The translations under genes and the position numbers were made by a program. Source: Pseudomonas brassicacearum subsp. neoaurantiaca (GTDB lineage Bacteria; Pseudomonadota; Gammaproteobacteria; Pseudomonadales; Pseudomonadaceae). Taken from it: a DNA stretch of 64,000 bases. This document shows positions 22,976-31,771 of this stretch, one piece after another. Under the pieces are notes generated by a model. It was not told the DNA's origin, ran no database searches, and saw nothing but the letters and a program-made list of their open reading frames with translations. The first letter of the stretch is position 1. Each line of letters starts with the position of its first letter. Location: positions 62,001-126,000 of the forward strand of contig NZ_VDLV01000033.1 of NCBI RefSeq assembly GCF_013608025.1, in the 5' to 3' direction.

Positions 22976-25678
22976 TCAGATGCTGATGCGTGTCAGGTGG
23001 GCATCGGGTTCCTGGTTGACGCTCAAATGCTGGACGATCGCTTCCTGCAAGCGGCTGCACAGTTGCGGATCGGACAGCGGGTGGTTGTGGGCGTCGGTAA
23101 TGAAGAACACGTCTTCCACCCGTTCACCAAGCGTGGCGATCTTGGCGTTCTGCAGCGACAGGTCGAATTCCAGGAAGATATGGCCGACGCGCGCCAACAG
23201 CCCCGGGCGGTCCGGCGCGCTGAGTTCCAGTACGGTGACCTGGCGCTGGGCGTCGTTGTGGATCGTCACTTGTGGCGCAAAGGCGAAATGCTTGAGCTGG
23301 CGCGGCACCCGGCGCTGGATGATGGTCGGGTAATCCGCCGGGTTGCGCAGGGCCTCGGTGAGACCATCGCGAATCTGCTTGATCCGCGCCGGGTTGTCGC
23401 CGATCGAATCGCCGTCGGTGTCGAGCACGATGTAGGTGTCGAGGGTGAACTGGCTCGTGGACGTAATAACCCGGGCGTCATGGATGTTGAGGTTGAGCTG
23501 GTCCATCGCCGCCACGGTCACGGCGAAGAAATCGTGCTGGTCCGGGGCGTAGATGAAGATCTGCGTGCCGCCCTCGAATTCGCGCTGGGTGGTTTCCTTG
23601 ATCAATACCAGCGGTCCGCCGTCGGCCGGCTGCTGCAGGATCGCGTCGCTGTGCCAGGCCACGTCGCCGGCGGTGTGGCGCAGGAAATAGTCATCGCCCA
23701 GTTGCGACCAGAGTTGCTCGACATCGTCCGGATCGGTGCCGCCGCGCACCAGGATGTCCAGTGCCGCGCTTTGGGTGCGACGGATCTGTTCTTCGCGGTC
23801 CACCGGGTTTTCCAGGCCGCGACGCAGGGCCCGCTTGGTCTCGGTGTACAACTGGCGCAACAGGCTGGCGCGCCATGAGTTCCACAGGGTTGGATTGGTG
23901 GCGTTGATATCGGCCACGGTCAGCACGTAGAGGTAATCCAGGCGAGTTTCATCGCCGACAGTCTGGGCGAAATCGTGGATTACCTGCGGGTCGGACAAGT
24001 CCTTGCGCTGGGCGGTCGTCGACATCATCAGATGGTTTTGCACCAGCCAGACGATCAGCCGGCTGTCCCATACCGGCAGTTGGTGCCGCTGGCAGAACGC
24101 CTCGGCGTCCACCGCGCCAATCTCGGAATGGTCGCCCTGGCGGCCTTTGCCGATGTCGTGGTACAGCCCCGCCATGTAGATCAGCTCGGGCTTGGGCAGC
24201 TTGGCCATGAGCTTGCTGGCCAGCGGGAATTTCTCCGAGACCTGAGTGTATTGCAGCTTACGCAGGTGCTTGATCAGGTTCAGCGTGTGGGCATCGACCG
24301 TATAGATGTGGAACAGGTCGTGCTGCATCTGCCCGACGATATGGCCGAACTCCGGCAGGTAGCGACCGAGAATCCCGTAGCGGTTCATGCGCCGCAGGTT
24401 GCGGTGCACGCCGATCTTGCACTTGAACAGCTCGATGAACAGGCTGGTGTTGCGAATGTCGTTGCGGAAGTCGTCATCGATCAGGTGACGGTTTTCCCGC
24501 AGCAGGCGAATGGTGTCGGCGCGCACGCCTTTGATTTCCGGCTGTTGGGCCATGAGCACGAAAATTTCGAGCATGGCGAACGGTGTGCGGCGGAACACGT
24601 TGGCGTTGCGCGCCTCGATGTAGCCGTCATGCAGCTGGAATCGCGAATTGATCGGCTGCGGCGGCGCTTCATCCTCGGAGGCGAGGATGACCTCTTCGAA
24701 GTGCTGGATGATCAGTTCGCTGAGCTGGGCAATGCTCATCACCACGCGGTAATACTGCTGCATGAAGTTTTCGATAGACTGCTTGGCGTCCTGGCCTTCG
24801 AAACCCAGCAGGCCGGCGATGGAGCGCTGGTGGTCGAACAGCAGTCGATCCTCGGCGCGCCCGGCGAGCATGTGCAGGGCGTAGCGGACCTTCCACAGGA
24901 ATTCCTGGGACGAGGCGAGCAGGGCGTTCTCGCTCTCCACCAGGAAACCCTCTCCGGCCAGGGCCCGCAGATTGAGCGTGCCGTATTGCCGACGGGCAAC
25001 CCACAGGATCGTCTGGATATCCCGCAACCCGCCGGGCGAGCCTTTGACGTTGGGTTCCAGGTTGTATTCGGTGTCGTTGTACTTGTGGTGGCGGGCCTTC
25101 TGTTCGGCGCGCTTGGCCAGGAAGAAGTCCTTGCTCGGCCACATGTGCGCCGTGCTGGTGACGTCGAGCATGCGCTGGCGCAGTCGCTCGGGGCCGGCAA
25201 CGGTGCGGCTTTCCATCAGGTTGGTGATCACTGTCAGGTCGGCGCGGGCCTCGTCGGCACATTCCTGCACCGAACGCACGCTTTGGCCGACTTCCAGGCC
25301 GATGTCCCACAACAGCGTCAGGAAGCGCTCGATGGAATCGCGGAAAATCTCATGATCGGCGCTGTCCAGCAGGATCAGCAGGTCGATGTCGGAATAAGGA
25401 TGCAGTTCACCGCGCCCGTAGCCGCCCACCGCCACCAGGGCGATGTCGGCGTCCTCGCTCCAGTTGAACTGCTCCCAGGCCTTTTGCAGGATGTTGTCGA
25501 CGAACCAGGCGCGGTCCTCGATCAGCCGACGGATATCCCGGCCGCTGCGAAAGCGCTGGTCGAGCACTTCGTGGGCCTGGCGGATCGCTTTCTTGAACGC
25601 CGAGATGGGGCTTGCCTTCAGGGCCAGTTCAGCCTGGAACTGGCCGCGGTCGAAGAGTTCGGGATCCACCTGCGGCAT
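22976..25678 (-). CDS. glnD: Bifunctional [PII] uridylyltransferase/uridylyl-removing enzyme GlnD
   Basis: Nitrogen sensor that uridylylates PII proteins at low glutamine and deuridylylates them at high glutamine. It has 900 residues. The nucleotidyltransferase domain carries GGYGRGELHPYSDID (residues 85-99). A GlnD helical domain follows, then an HD phosphohydrolase domain with YHDIGKGRQGDHSEIG, and two C-terminal ACT domains for glutamine sensing (FAVTVAAMDQLNLNIHDARV; SAPDRPGLLARVGHIFLEFD). All domains are intact. It lies between map and dapC as in P. aeruginosa. Confidence 0.96.
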   Translation of the reverse strand: MPQVDPELFDRGQFQAELALKASPISAFKKAIRQAHEVLDQRFRSGRDIRRLIEDRAWFVDNILQKAWEQFNWSEDADIALVAVGGYGRGELHPYSDIDLLILLDSADHEIFRDSIERFLTLLWDIGLEVGQSVRSVQECADEARADLTVITNLMESRTVAGPERLRQRMLDVTSTAHMWPSKDFFLAKRAEQKARHHKYNDTEYNLEPNVKGSPGGLRDIQTILWVARRQYGTLNLRALAGEGFLVESENALLASSQEFLWKVRYALHMLAGRAEDRLLFDHQRSIAGLLGFEGQDAKQSIENFMQQYYRVVMSIAQLSELIIQHFEEVILASEDEAPPQPINSRFQLHDGYIEARNANVFRRTPFAMLEIFVLMAQQPEIKGVRADTIRLLRENRHLIDDDFRNDIRNTSLFIELFKCKIGVHRNLRRMNRYGILGRYLPEFGHIVGQMQHDLFHIYTVDAHTLNLIKHLRKLQYTQVSEKFPLASKLMAKLPKPELIYMAGLYHDIGKGRQGDHSEIGAVDAEAFCQRHQLPVWDSRLIVWLVQNHLMMSTTAQRKDLSDPQVIHDFAQTVGDETRLDYLYVLTVADINATNPTLWNSWRASLLRQLYTETKRALRRGLENPVDREEQIRRTQSAALDILVRGGTDPDDVEQLWSQLGDDYFLRHTAGDVAWHSDAILQQPADGGPLVLIKETTQREFEGGTQIFIYAPDQHDFFAVTVAAMDQLNLNIHDARVITSTSQFTLDTYIVLDTDGDSIGDNPARIKQIRDGLTEALRNPADYPTIIQRRVPRQLKHFAFAPQVTIHNDAQRQVTVLELSAPDRPGLLARVGHIFLEFDLSLQNAKIATLGERVEDVFFITDAHNHPLSDPQLCSRLQEAIVQHLSVNQEPDAHLTRISI

Positions 25679-25726
25679 CGAATGGCTTTCCTTTCTGTCT
25701 ATCTATAGCTAAAGGCTGGGTTTGGG

Positions 25727-26509
25727 TCAGGCGGAAACGCGAGGGATGGTGTCATCGCTGCGCAGGGTAAAGATCTCGTAGCCCGTCTCGGTCACCAGCA
25801 GGGTGTGCTCCCATTGGGCCGACAGCTTGCGGTCCTTGGTGATGGCGGTCCAGCCGTCGCCCAATACCTTGGTGTCGGCGCGGCCCTGGTTGATCATCGG
25901 CTCGATGGTGAAGGTCATGCCTGCCTGCAGCTCCATGCCAGTGCCGGCGCGGCCGTAATGCAGGATCTGCGGTTCTTCGTGGAACACCTTGCCAATGCCG
26001 TGGCCGCAAAACTCCCGCACCACCGAGAAACCGTTTTTCTGCGCGTGCTTCTGGATCACTTCGCCGATGTCACCCAGGCGGCAGCCCGGCTTCACCAGTT
26101 CGATGGCCATGTACATGCATTCCTGGGTGACCTTGGACAGGCGCTCGGCCCACTCCGGCACGTTGCCAACGTGGAACATGCGGCTGGTATCGCCGTGGTA
26201 GCCGTCCTTGATGACGGTGACGTCGATGTTCAGCGTGTCGCCGTCCTTCAACGGTTTTTCGTTGGGAATGCCATGGCAGACCACGTGGTTGATCGAGGTG
26301 CAGATCGACTTCGGGAAGCCTTTGTAGTTGAGCGGGGCGGGGATGGCTTTCTGCTCGTTGACGATGTAGTCGTGGCAAATGCGGTCCAGCTCTTCGGTGG
26401 TCACGCCCGGCTTGACGTAATCGGCGATCATTTCCAGCACTTCGGCGGCGAGTTTGCCGGCGACACGCATTTTGGCGATGTCTTCGGGAGTCTTGAGGGT
26501 GACGGTCAT
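25727..26509 (-). CDS. map: Methionine aminopeptidase, type I
   Basis: Removes the initiator methionine from nascent proteins. It has 260 residues, typical of type I enzymes without N-terminal extension. Metal-site segments are visible as NIDVTVIKDGYHGDTSRMFH, EFCGHGIGKVFHEEP, FTIEPMINQG and AQWEHTLLVTETG, which supply two Asp, one His and two Glu. It is divergent from rpsB, the standard arrangement in gamma-proteobacteria. Confidence 0.96.
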   Translation of the reverse strand: MTVTLKTPEDIAKMRVAGKLAAEVLEMIADYVKPGVTTEELDRICHDYIVNEQKAIPAPLNYKGFPKSICTSINHVVCHGIPNEKPLKDGDTLNIDVTVIKDGYHGDTSRMFHVGNVPEWAERLSKVTQECMYMAIELVKPGCRLGDIGEVIQKHAQKNGFSVVREFCGHGIGKVFHEEPQILHYGRAGTGMELQAGMTFTIEPMINQGRADTKVLGDGWTAITKDRKLSAQWEHTLLVTETGYEIFTLRSDDTIPRVSA

Positions 26510-26713
26510 ACAGGCTCTCTCTGCGCCCGACGGCGCTGTTCAAAACGAAATGGGCGGCGGATGATGACTCGCGTGGCCCTGAAAGAGGCGATTCTAACAG
26601 ACGATCAGCGCAAATCCGCGTCCACATGCATCGCTTCTCTCTATAAGGGCGCGCGTTCATGGCCCATTGGAGGGCTGTGGCAGGGGGGCTTTACCGGGAT
26701 TTCAGAATCCGTG

Positions 26714-26742
26714 TTCCGTTTTCGCCCTTGCTGTGGTATAAA
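26714..26742 (+). promoter_or_regulatory. Likely rpsB promoter
   Basis: TATAAA (26737-26742, continuing AAT) with a weak -35 TTCCGT (26714-26719) 17 bases upstream. Transcription from here would begin near 26750 and produce a leader of about 135 bases before rpsB. The map promoter should lie on the other strand in 26510-26700, but I see no strong match. Confidence 0.5.
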
Positions 26743-26751
26743 ATGCGCCGC

Positions 26752-26884
26752 TTTCCGGGGATGACCCCGTAAGCTTAAATCCACACACGTGTCGACACGA
26801 TGACCTGGGTGCCTTCGGCTTATATAGCTGCTGGTTGGTCATTGGGATACGTGGAGGCCAAACCCGACTTATCAAGGAACTATC
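26752..26884 (+). promoter_or_regulatory. rpsB 5' leader, probable S2 autoregulatory site
   Basis: Long untranslated leader with a stable hairpin CGGGG-ATGA-CCCCG (26756-26769) at its start, followed by further GC-rich segments up to the AAGGA at 26875. In gamma-proteobacteria ribosomal protein S2 represses rpsB translation by binding a conserved leader; position and size fit. I have not been able to align it with the known structure. Confidence 0.5.
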
Positions 26885-27622
26885 ATGTCCCAAGTCAACA
26901 TGCGCGATATGCTGAAGGCCGGTGTGCACTTCGGTCACCAGACCCGTTACTGGAACCCGAAAATGGGCAAGTACATTTTCGGCGCGCGTAACAAGATCCA
27001 CATCATCAACCTTGAAAAAACCCTGCCGATGTTCAACGAAGCACTGACCTTCGTAGAGCGCCTGGCCCAGGGCAAAAACAAGATTCTGTTCGTCGGCACC
27101 AAGCGTTCCGCTGGCAAGATCGTTGCTGAAGAAGCAGCACGTTGCGGTTCGCCGTACGTCGATCACCGCTGGTTGGGCGGCATGCTGACCAACTTCAAGA
27201 CCATCCGCGCTTCCATCAAGCGTCTGCGTGACCTTGAAGTCCAGTCCGAAGACGGTACTTTCGCCAAGCTGACCAAGAAAGAAGCGCTGATGCGCACTCG
27301 TGATCTTGAGAAGCTGGACCGCTCCCTGGGCGGTATCAAGGACATGGGCGGTCTGCCTGACGCGCTGTTCGTGATCGACGTTGACCACGAGCGCATCGCG
27401 ATCACCGAAGCCAACAAGCTGGGTATCCCGGTCATCGGCGTTGTCGATACCAACAGCAGCCCGGAAGGCGTTGACTACATCATCCCAGGCAACGATGACG
27501 CCATTCGCGCCATCCAGCTGTACATGGGTTCGATGGCTGACGCTGTGATCCGTGGTCGCAACAATGTTAACGGCGGCACCGAAGTCTTCGCTGAAGAAGC
27601 TCCGGCAGCAGCCGCTGAGTAA
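26885..27622 (+). CDS. rpsB: 30S ribosomal protein S2
   Basis: Small-subunit protein S2, 245 residues. It starts MSQVNMRDMLKAGVHFGHQT, and contains the family blocks KMGKYIFGARNKIHIINLEK and DHRWLGGMLTNFKTI. The C-terminus ends in an Ala/Glu-rich tail common in Pseudomonas. An intrinsic terminator follows within 30 bases, so read-through is needed for rpsB-tsf co-transcription. Confidence 0.98.
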   Translation: MSQVNMRDMLKAGVHFGHQTRYWNPKMGKYIFGARNKIHIINLEKTLPMFNEALTFVERLAQGKNKILFVGTKRSAGKIVAEEAARCGSPYVDHRWLGGMLTNFKTIRASIKRLRDLEVQSEDGTFAKLTKKEALMRTRDLEKLDRSLGGIKDMGGLPDALFVIDVDHERIAITEANKLGIPVIGVVDTNSSPEGVDYIIPGNDDAIRAIQLYMGSMADAVIRGRNNVNGGTEVFAEEAPAAAAE

Positions 27623-27650
27623 TTGACGCCCTGGCGTTGACTCAGTAAGC

Positions 27651-27675
27651 AAAAAGGGGGCTTGGCCCCCTTTTT
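27651..27675. terminator. Intrinsic terminator between rpsB and tsf
   Basis: Symmetric AAAAAGGGGG-CTTGG-CCCCCTTTTT. The five-base GC stem with a U-run works in plus-strand RNA; by symmetry it could work in both directions. In E. coli rpsB-tsf is also separated by an attenuating terminator. Confidence 0.9.
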
Positions 27676-27816
27676 GCCACCTCGAAAACCACTTGTCGCC
27701 AGCACAGCTACCTGTTTGTAACCTGTCGCGGTCTATAAGCAGTGGTTTTCCAGGAAGAATTGATCGCCCGTTCGGTCGGGTGGAATGGTTGAAAACCTAT
27801 CCAAGAGGATTTTGAA

Positions 27817-28683
27817 ATGGCAGAGATTACTGCAGCGTTGGTCAAAGAACTGCGCGAGCGTACCGGCGAAGGCATGATGGACTGCAAGAAAGCCTTGACC
27901 AAGGCTGGCGGCGACATCGAGAAAGCCATTGATGACATGCGTGCTTCGGGCGCCATCAAGGCTGCCAAGAAAGCTGGCAACGTTGCCGCTGAAGGCGCCA
28001 TCGCCATCAAGGACGACGGTAAGGCCGCCGTTCTGCTGGAAGTCAACTCCCAGACCGACTTCCTAGCTCTGCAGGACGACTTCAAGGCATTCGTTGCTGC
28101 CAGCGTCGACAAAGCTTTCGCTGACAAACTGACCGACGCAGCTCCGCTGATCGAAGCTCAGGAAGAAGCGCGCCTGGTCCTGGTTGGCAAGACCGGCGAG
28201 AACGTCAACATCCGTCGCCTGGTTCGCGTTGAAGGTGACGTGGTTGGTACCTACCTGCACGGCAACAAGATCGGTGTTGCAGTTGTCCTGAAGGGCGGCG
28301 ATACCGAACTGGCGAAAGACATCGCCATGCACGTAGCTGCAACCAACCCTGAGTTCCTGCTGCCGTCCGACGTTTCTGCCGAAGCGATCGAGCGCGAGAA
28401 GGGCGTTTTCCTGCAGCTGAACGAAGAGAAGCTGAAAGGCAAGCCTGCCGAAATCGCCGAGAAAATGGTCAGCGGCCGTATCTCCAAGTTCCTGGCCGAA
28501 GCCAGCCTGGTTGAGCAGGCTTTCGTCAAGAACCCGGAAATCAAGGTCGGCGACCTGGCGAAGAAAGCCGGCGCTGAAATCGTTTCCTTTACCTACTTCA
28601 AAGTGGGCGAAGGCATCGAGAAGCCGGTCGACAACTTCGCTGAAGAAGTTGCTGCCCAGGTAGCTGCTGCCAGCAAGCAATAA
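27817..28683 (+). CDS. tsf: Elongation factor Ts
   Basis: Guanine nucleotide exchange factor of EF-Tu, 288 residues. It has the N-terminal UBA-like domain (VKELRERTGEGMMDCKKALT) and the core contact motif NSQTDFLALQDDF. A TATAAG at 27734-27739 might be the -10 of an internal promoter after the rpsB terminator. A strong terminator ends the gene, so rpsB-tsf is a closed unit. Confidence 0.98.
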   Translation: MAEITAALVKELRERTGEGMMDCKKALTKAGGDIEKAIDDMRASGAIKAAKKAGNVAAEGAIAIKDDGKAAVLLEVNSQTDFLALQDDFKAFVAASVDKAFADKLTDAAPLIEAQEEARLVLVGKTGENVNIRRLVRVEGDVVGTYLHGNKIGVAVVLKGGDTELAKDIAMHVAATNPEFLLPSDVSAEAIEREKGVFLQLNEEKLKGKPAEIAEKMVSGRISKFLAEASLVEQAFVKNPEIKVGDLAKKAGAEIVSFTYFKVGEGIEKPVDNFAEEVAAQVAAASKQ

Positions 28684-28707
28684 GACGGTTTCCATAACGT
28701 CGCCCAG

Positions 28708-28742
28708 AAGAGGCTGCCCGCTTAACGCGCGCAGCCTCTTTT
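28708..28742 (+). terminator. Intrinsic terminator after tsf
   Basis: Ten-base stem AAGAGGCTGC (28708-28717) with GCAGCCTCTT (28731-28740) followed by TT; loop of 13 bases. It is a strong stop for the rpsB-tsf transcript. Confidence 0.88.
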
Positions 28743-28775
28743 CGGATGGGGATACCGATTTTAATTGGTTTCCTG

Positions 28776-28805
28776 TCGGAACTGGCTTACAAAGCCGTGT
28801 TCCGA
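28776..28805 (+). other. Hairpin in the pyrH leader
   Basis: Interrupted stem: TCGGAA (28776-28781) with TTCCGA (28800-28805) and inside it GGCT (28784-28787) with AGCC (28793-28796). No T-run follows. It lies between the tsf terminator and pyrH, so it would be in the 5' leader of the pyrH-frr mRNA if the promoter is upstream. Confidence 0.5.
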
Positions 28806-28898
28806 TGGCGCTGTGTCAGTGCCAAGCTAGAGTGAACGCAGGCTGAAAACAGTCCGCAAAGAATTTTTTGAAAAAATACGCCGCAGGAGAGATTCGCA

Positions 28899-29642
28899 AT
28901 GGCTCAGCAGGGCAGTGGTTATCAGGCTCGCTATAAACGCATTCTACTCAAGCTTAGCGGCGAGGCCCTGATGGGCTCGGAAGAGTTCGGGATCGATCCG
29001 AAAGTGCTGGATCGCATGGCCCTGGAAGTTGGCCAATTGGTCGGGATCGGCGTTCAGGTCGGCCTGGTCATCGGCGGCGGCAACCTGTTCCGTGGTGCGG
29101 CGCTCAGCGCGGCCGGCATGGATCGGGTCACGGGCGACCACATGGGCATGCTGGCCACTGTGATGAACGCCCTGGCTATGCGCGACGCGCTTGAGCGTGC
29201 CAATATCTCGGCCATCGTGATGTCGGCCATTTCCATGGTCGGCGTGACCGATCACTACGACCGCCGCAAAGCCATGCGCCACCTCAACTCCAAGGAAGTG
29301 GTGATTTTTGCCGCCGGTACCGGTAATCCGTTCTTCACCACGGATTCGGCCGCGTGCTTACGAGCGATCGAAATCGATGCCGATGTCGTGCTCAAGGCAA
29401 CCAAGGTGGATGGTGTGTACACCGCCGACCCGTTCAAAGACCCGCATGCCGAGAAGTTCGATCATCTGACCTACGATGAAGTGCTGGATCGCAAGCTGGG
29501 TGTCATGGACCTGACGGCTATCTGCCTGTGCCGCGACCACAAGATGCCGTTGCGCGTTTTCAACATGAACAAGCCTGGCGCCCTGCTGAACATTGTCCAT
29601 GGCGGCGCCGAAGGAACACTGATCGAGGAAGTTCAACAATGA
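28899..29642 (+). CDS. pyrH: UMP kinase
   Basis: Hexameric UMP kinase of the amino-acid kinase family, forming UDP from UMP and ATP; allosterically tuned by GTP and UTP. It has 247 residues. Conserved blocks: KRILLKLSGEALMG, VIGGGNLFRGAALSAAGMDR, VIFAAGTGNPFFTTDSAA. The stop overlaps the frr start (ATGA), so UMP kinase and ribosome recycling factor are coupled, a layout conserved across bacteria. Confidence 0.97.
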   Translation: MAQQGSGYQARYKRILLKLSGEALMGSEEFGIDPKVLDRMALEVGQLVGIGVQVGLVIGGGNLFRGAALSAAGMDRVTGDHMGMLATVMNALAMRDALERANISAIVMSAISMVGVTDHYDRRKAMRHLNSKEVVIFAAGTGNPFFTTDSAACLRAIEIDADVVLKATKVDGVYTADPFKDPHAEKFDHLTYDEVLDRKLGVMDLTAICLCRDHKMPLRVFNMNKPGALLNIVHGGAEGTLIEEVQQ

Positions 29643-30196
29643 TCAATGAAATCAAAAAAGACGCTCAAGAGCGCATGCAGAAATCCCTGGACTCCCTGAG
29701 CCACGCATTCGGCCAGATTCGCACCGGCAAGGCTCACCCGAGCATCCTGGGCAGCGTCATGGTGCCTTACTACGGTACTGACACACCGCTGAGCAGCGTT
29801 GCCAACGTCACCGTAAAAGACTCGCGCACCCTGCAGGTCGTGGCTTTCGAGCGCAACATGCTCGCTGCTGTAGACAAGGCCATCCAGAGCGCCGGTCTGA
29901 ACCTCAACCCGACCAACCTGGGTGAGCTGCTGCTGATCCCGATGCCGGCCCTTACCGAGGAAACGCGCAAAGGCTTCACCAAACAGGCTCGTAGCGCAGC
30001 GGAAGACGCGCGTGTTGCTGTGCGCAATATCCGTCGTGACGCGTTGGGTGAGCTGAAGAAGCTGGTCAAGGATAAGGCAATCAGCGAAGACGAAGAGCGT
30101 CGTGCCATTGCTGATATCGATAAGTTGACCAAGGACTCCGAGGCCCAGATCACCAAGGCCACGGACGAGAAAGAAAAAGACCTGATGGCCGTATAA
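29639..30196 (+). CDS. frr: Ribosome recycling factor
   Basis: Splits post-termination ribosomes together with EF-G. It has 185 residues from the ATG at 29639 (MINEIKKDAQERMQKSLDSL), the exact family length. The RTGKAHPSIL and RKGFTKQARSAAEDARVAVR segments are diagnostic. The start overlaps the pyrH stop. Thirteen bases separate it from uppS. Confidence 0.97.
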   Translation: MINEIKKDAQERMQKSLDSLSHAFGQIRTGKAHPSILGSVMVPYYGTDTPLSSVANVTVKDSRTLQVVAFERNMLAAVDKAIQSAGLNLNPTNLGELLLIPMPALTEETRKGFTKQARSAAEDARVAVRNIRRDALGELKKLVKDKAISEDEERRAIADIDKLTKDSEAQITKATDEKEKDLMAV

Positions 30197-30209
30197 GGGT
30201 CTCGTTTTC

Positions 30210-30965
30210 ATGGATAAGACCAAGCAGGCCGTGCCGTTCGCGGTGCCGCGCCACGTGGCAATCATCATGGACGGCAATAACCGCTGGGCCAAGAAACGCT
30301 TTATGCCTGGCGTCGCCGGGCACAAGGCTGGGGTTGATGCGGTTCGTGCTGTCATCGAGGTGTGCGCCGAGGCCGGGGTCGAGGTGCTTACCCTGTTCGC
30401 CTTTTCCAGCGAAAACTGGCAACGTCCGGCCGATGAGGTCAGCGCCTTGATGGACCTGTTCCTCAAGGCGTTGCGCCGTGAGGCCAAACGTCTGGATGAG
30501 AACAAGATCAGCCTGCGGATCATTGGCGATCGCTCGCGTTTTCATCCGGAACTTCAAGCTGCCATGCGTGAAGCCGAGTCCGCCACGGCTGGCGCCGATC
30601 GGTTTGTCCTGCAAATCGCCGCCAACTATGGTGGGCAATGGGATATCGCCCAAGCGGCCCAGCGGCTGGCGCGGGAAGTCCAGGCCGGTCATCTGCGCCC
30701 TGAGGACATTACGCCCGAGCTGCTGCAAACCTGCCTGGCGACCGGCGACTTGCCGTTGCCGGACTTGTGCATCCGCACCGGTGGCGAACACCGCATCAGT
30801 AATTTCCTGCTCTGGCAGCTGGCTTACGCCGAGCTGTATTTCTCCGACCTGTTCTGGCCGGACTTCAAACACGAAGCCATGCGCACCGCGCTGGCCGATT
30901 TCGCTTCCCGTCAGCGTCGTTTCGGTAAAACGAGCGAGCAGATCGAAGCTGGAGCCCGGGTTTAA
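30210..30965 (+). CDS. uppS: Undecaprenyl diphosphate synthase (cis-prenyltransferase)
   Basis: Adds eight isopentenyl units to farnesyl diphosphate, making the lipid carrier for peptidoglycan and O-antigen. It has 251 residues. The catalytic Asp21 is in AIIMDGNNRWAKKR; the IPP-binding C-terminal block is DLCIRTGGEHRISNFLLWQ. The stop overlaps the cdsA start by one base (TAATG). Confidence 0.97.
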   Translation: MDKTKQAVPFAVPRHVAIIMDGNNRWAKKRFMPGVAGHKAGVDAVRAVIEVCAEAGVEVLTLFAFSSENWQRPADEVSALMDLFLKALRREAKRLDENKISLRIIGDRSRFHPELQAAMREAESATAGADRFVLQIAANYGGQWDIAQAAQRLAREVQAGHLRPEDITPELLQTCLATGDLPLPDLCIRTGGEHRISNFLLWQLAYAELYFSDLFWPDFKHEAMRTALADFASRQRRFGKTSEQIEAGARV

Positions 30966-31771
30966 TGCTCAAACAACGAATCATCACTGCCCTGATCCTG
31001 CTGCCCATCGCCTTGGGCGGCTTTTTCCTGCTCGAGGGTGGCAGTTTTGCGCTGTTCATCGGCACGGTCGTGACCTTGGGGGCGTGGGAATGGGCCCGGC
31101 TGGCGGGTTTCCCTGCGCAGTCGGCGCGCGTGGCGTATGCGGCGGCCGTGGCGGCCATGCTGTTCATCATGTACGTGGTGCCTGGCCTTGCGCCTTGGGT
31201 GCTGGGTGCCGCGGTGCTGTGGTGGGCGATGGCGACTTTCCTGGTCCTGACCTACCCGCGGACGACGCACCATTGGGCCAACGCGGCGACCAAGTTGGTG
31301 ATCGGCCTGTTGATCCTGCTGCCGGCTTGGCAGGGGCTGATCTGGATCAAGCAGGGGCCGCTGGGCAACTGGCAGATCATGGCCGTGATGGTGTTGGTCT
31401 GGGGGGCGGATGTCGGCGCCTATTTTTCCGGCAAGGCCTTCGGCAAGCGCAAGCTCGCGCCAAAAGTCAGTCCTGGCAAAAGCTGGGAAGGCGTCTACGG
31501 CGGCCTTGCCTTGAGCCTGGTCATCACCGCGGTGGTGGGTTTCGTGCGGGATTGGACCGTCGCGCAATTGCTGATGGGCCTGATCGGCGCCGCCCTGATC
31601 GTGTTTGTATCCGTGGTCGGCGACCTGACTGAAAGCATGTTCAAGCGCCAGTCCGGCATCAAGGACAGCAGTAATCTGTTGCCTGGTCATGGCGGTGTGC
31701 TGGATCGCATCGACAGCCTGACCGCCGCGATCCCGATCTTCGCCGTGCTGTTGTGGATGGCGGCATCGTGA
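30965..31771 (+). CDS. cdsA: Phosphatidate cytidylyltransferase CdsA
   Basis: Inner-membrane enzyme converting phosphatidic acid and CTP to CDP-diacylglycerol. It has 268 residues with about seven to eight membrane helices, and the C-terminal signature SVVGDLTESMFKRQSGIKDS (catalytic Asp residues). Its stop overlaps the dxr GTG start as GTGA. Together with plsB it covers early phospholipid synthesis. Confidence 0.96.
   Translation: MLKQRIITALILLPIALGGFFLLEGGSFALFIGTVVTLGAWEWARLAGFPAQSARVAYAAAVAAMLFIMYVVPGLAPWVLGAAVLWWAMATFLVLTYPRTTHHWANAATKLVIGLLILLPAWQGLIWIKQGPLGNWQIMAVMVLVWGADVGAYFSGKAFGKRKLAPKVSPGKSWEGVYGGLALSLVITAVVGFVRDWTVAQLLMGLIGAALIVFVSVVGDLTESMFKRQSGIKDSSNLLPGHGGVLDRIDSLTAAIPIFAVLLWMAAS

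Noticed and set aside
23975..25708. 577-codon plus-strand frame opposite glnD
   Set aside because: GlnD on the minus strand has all its domains; the plus frame has none.
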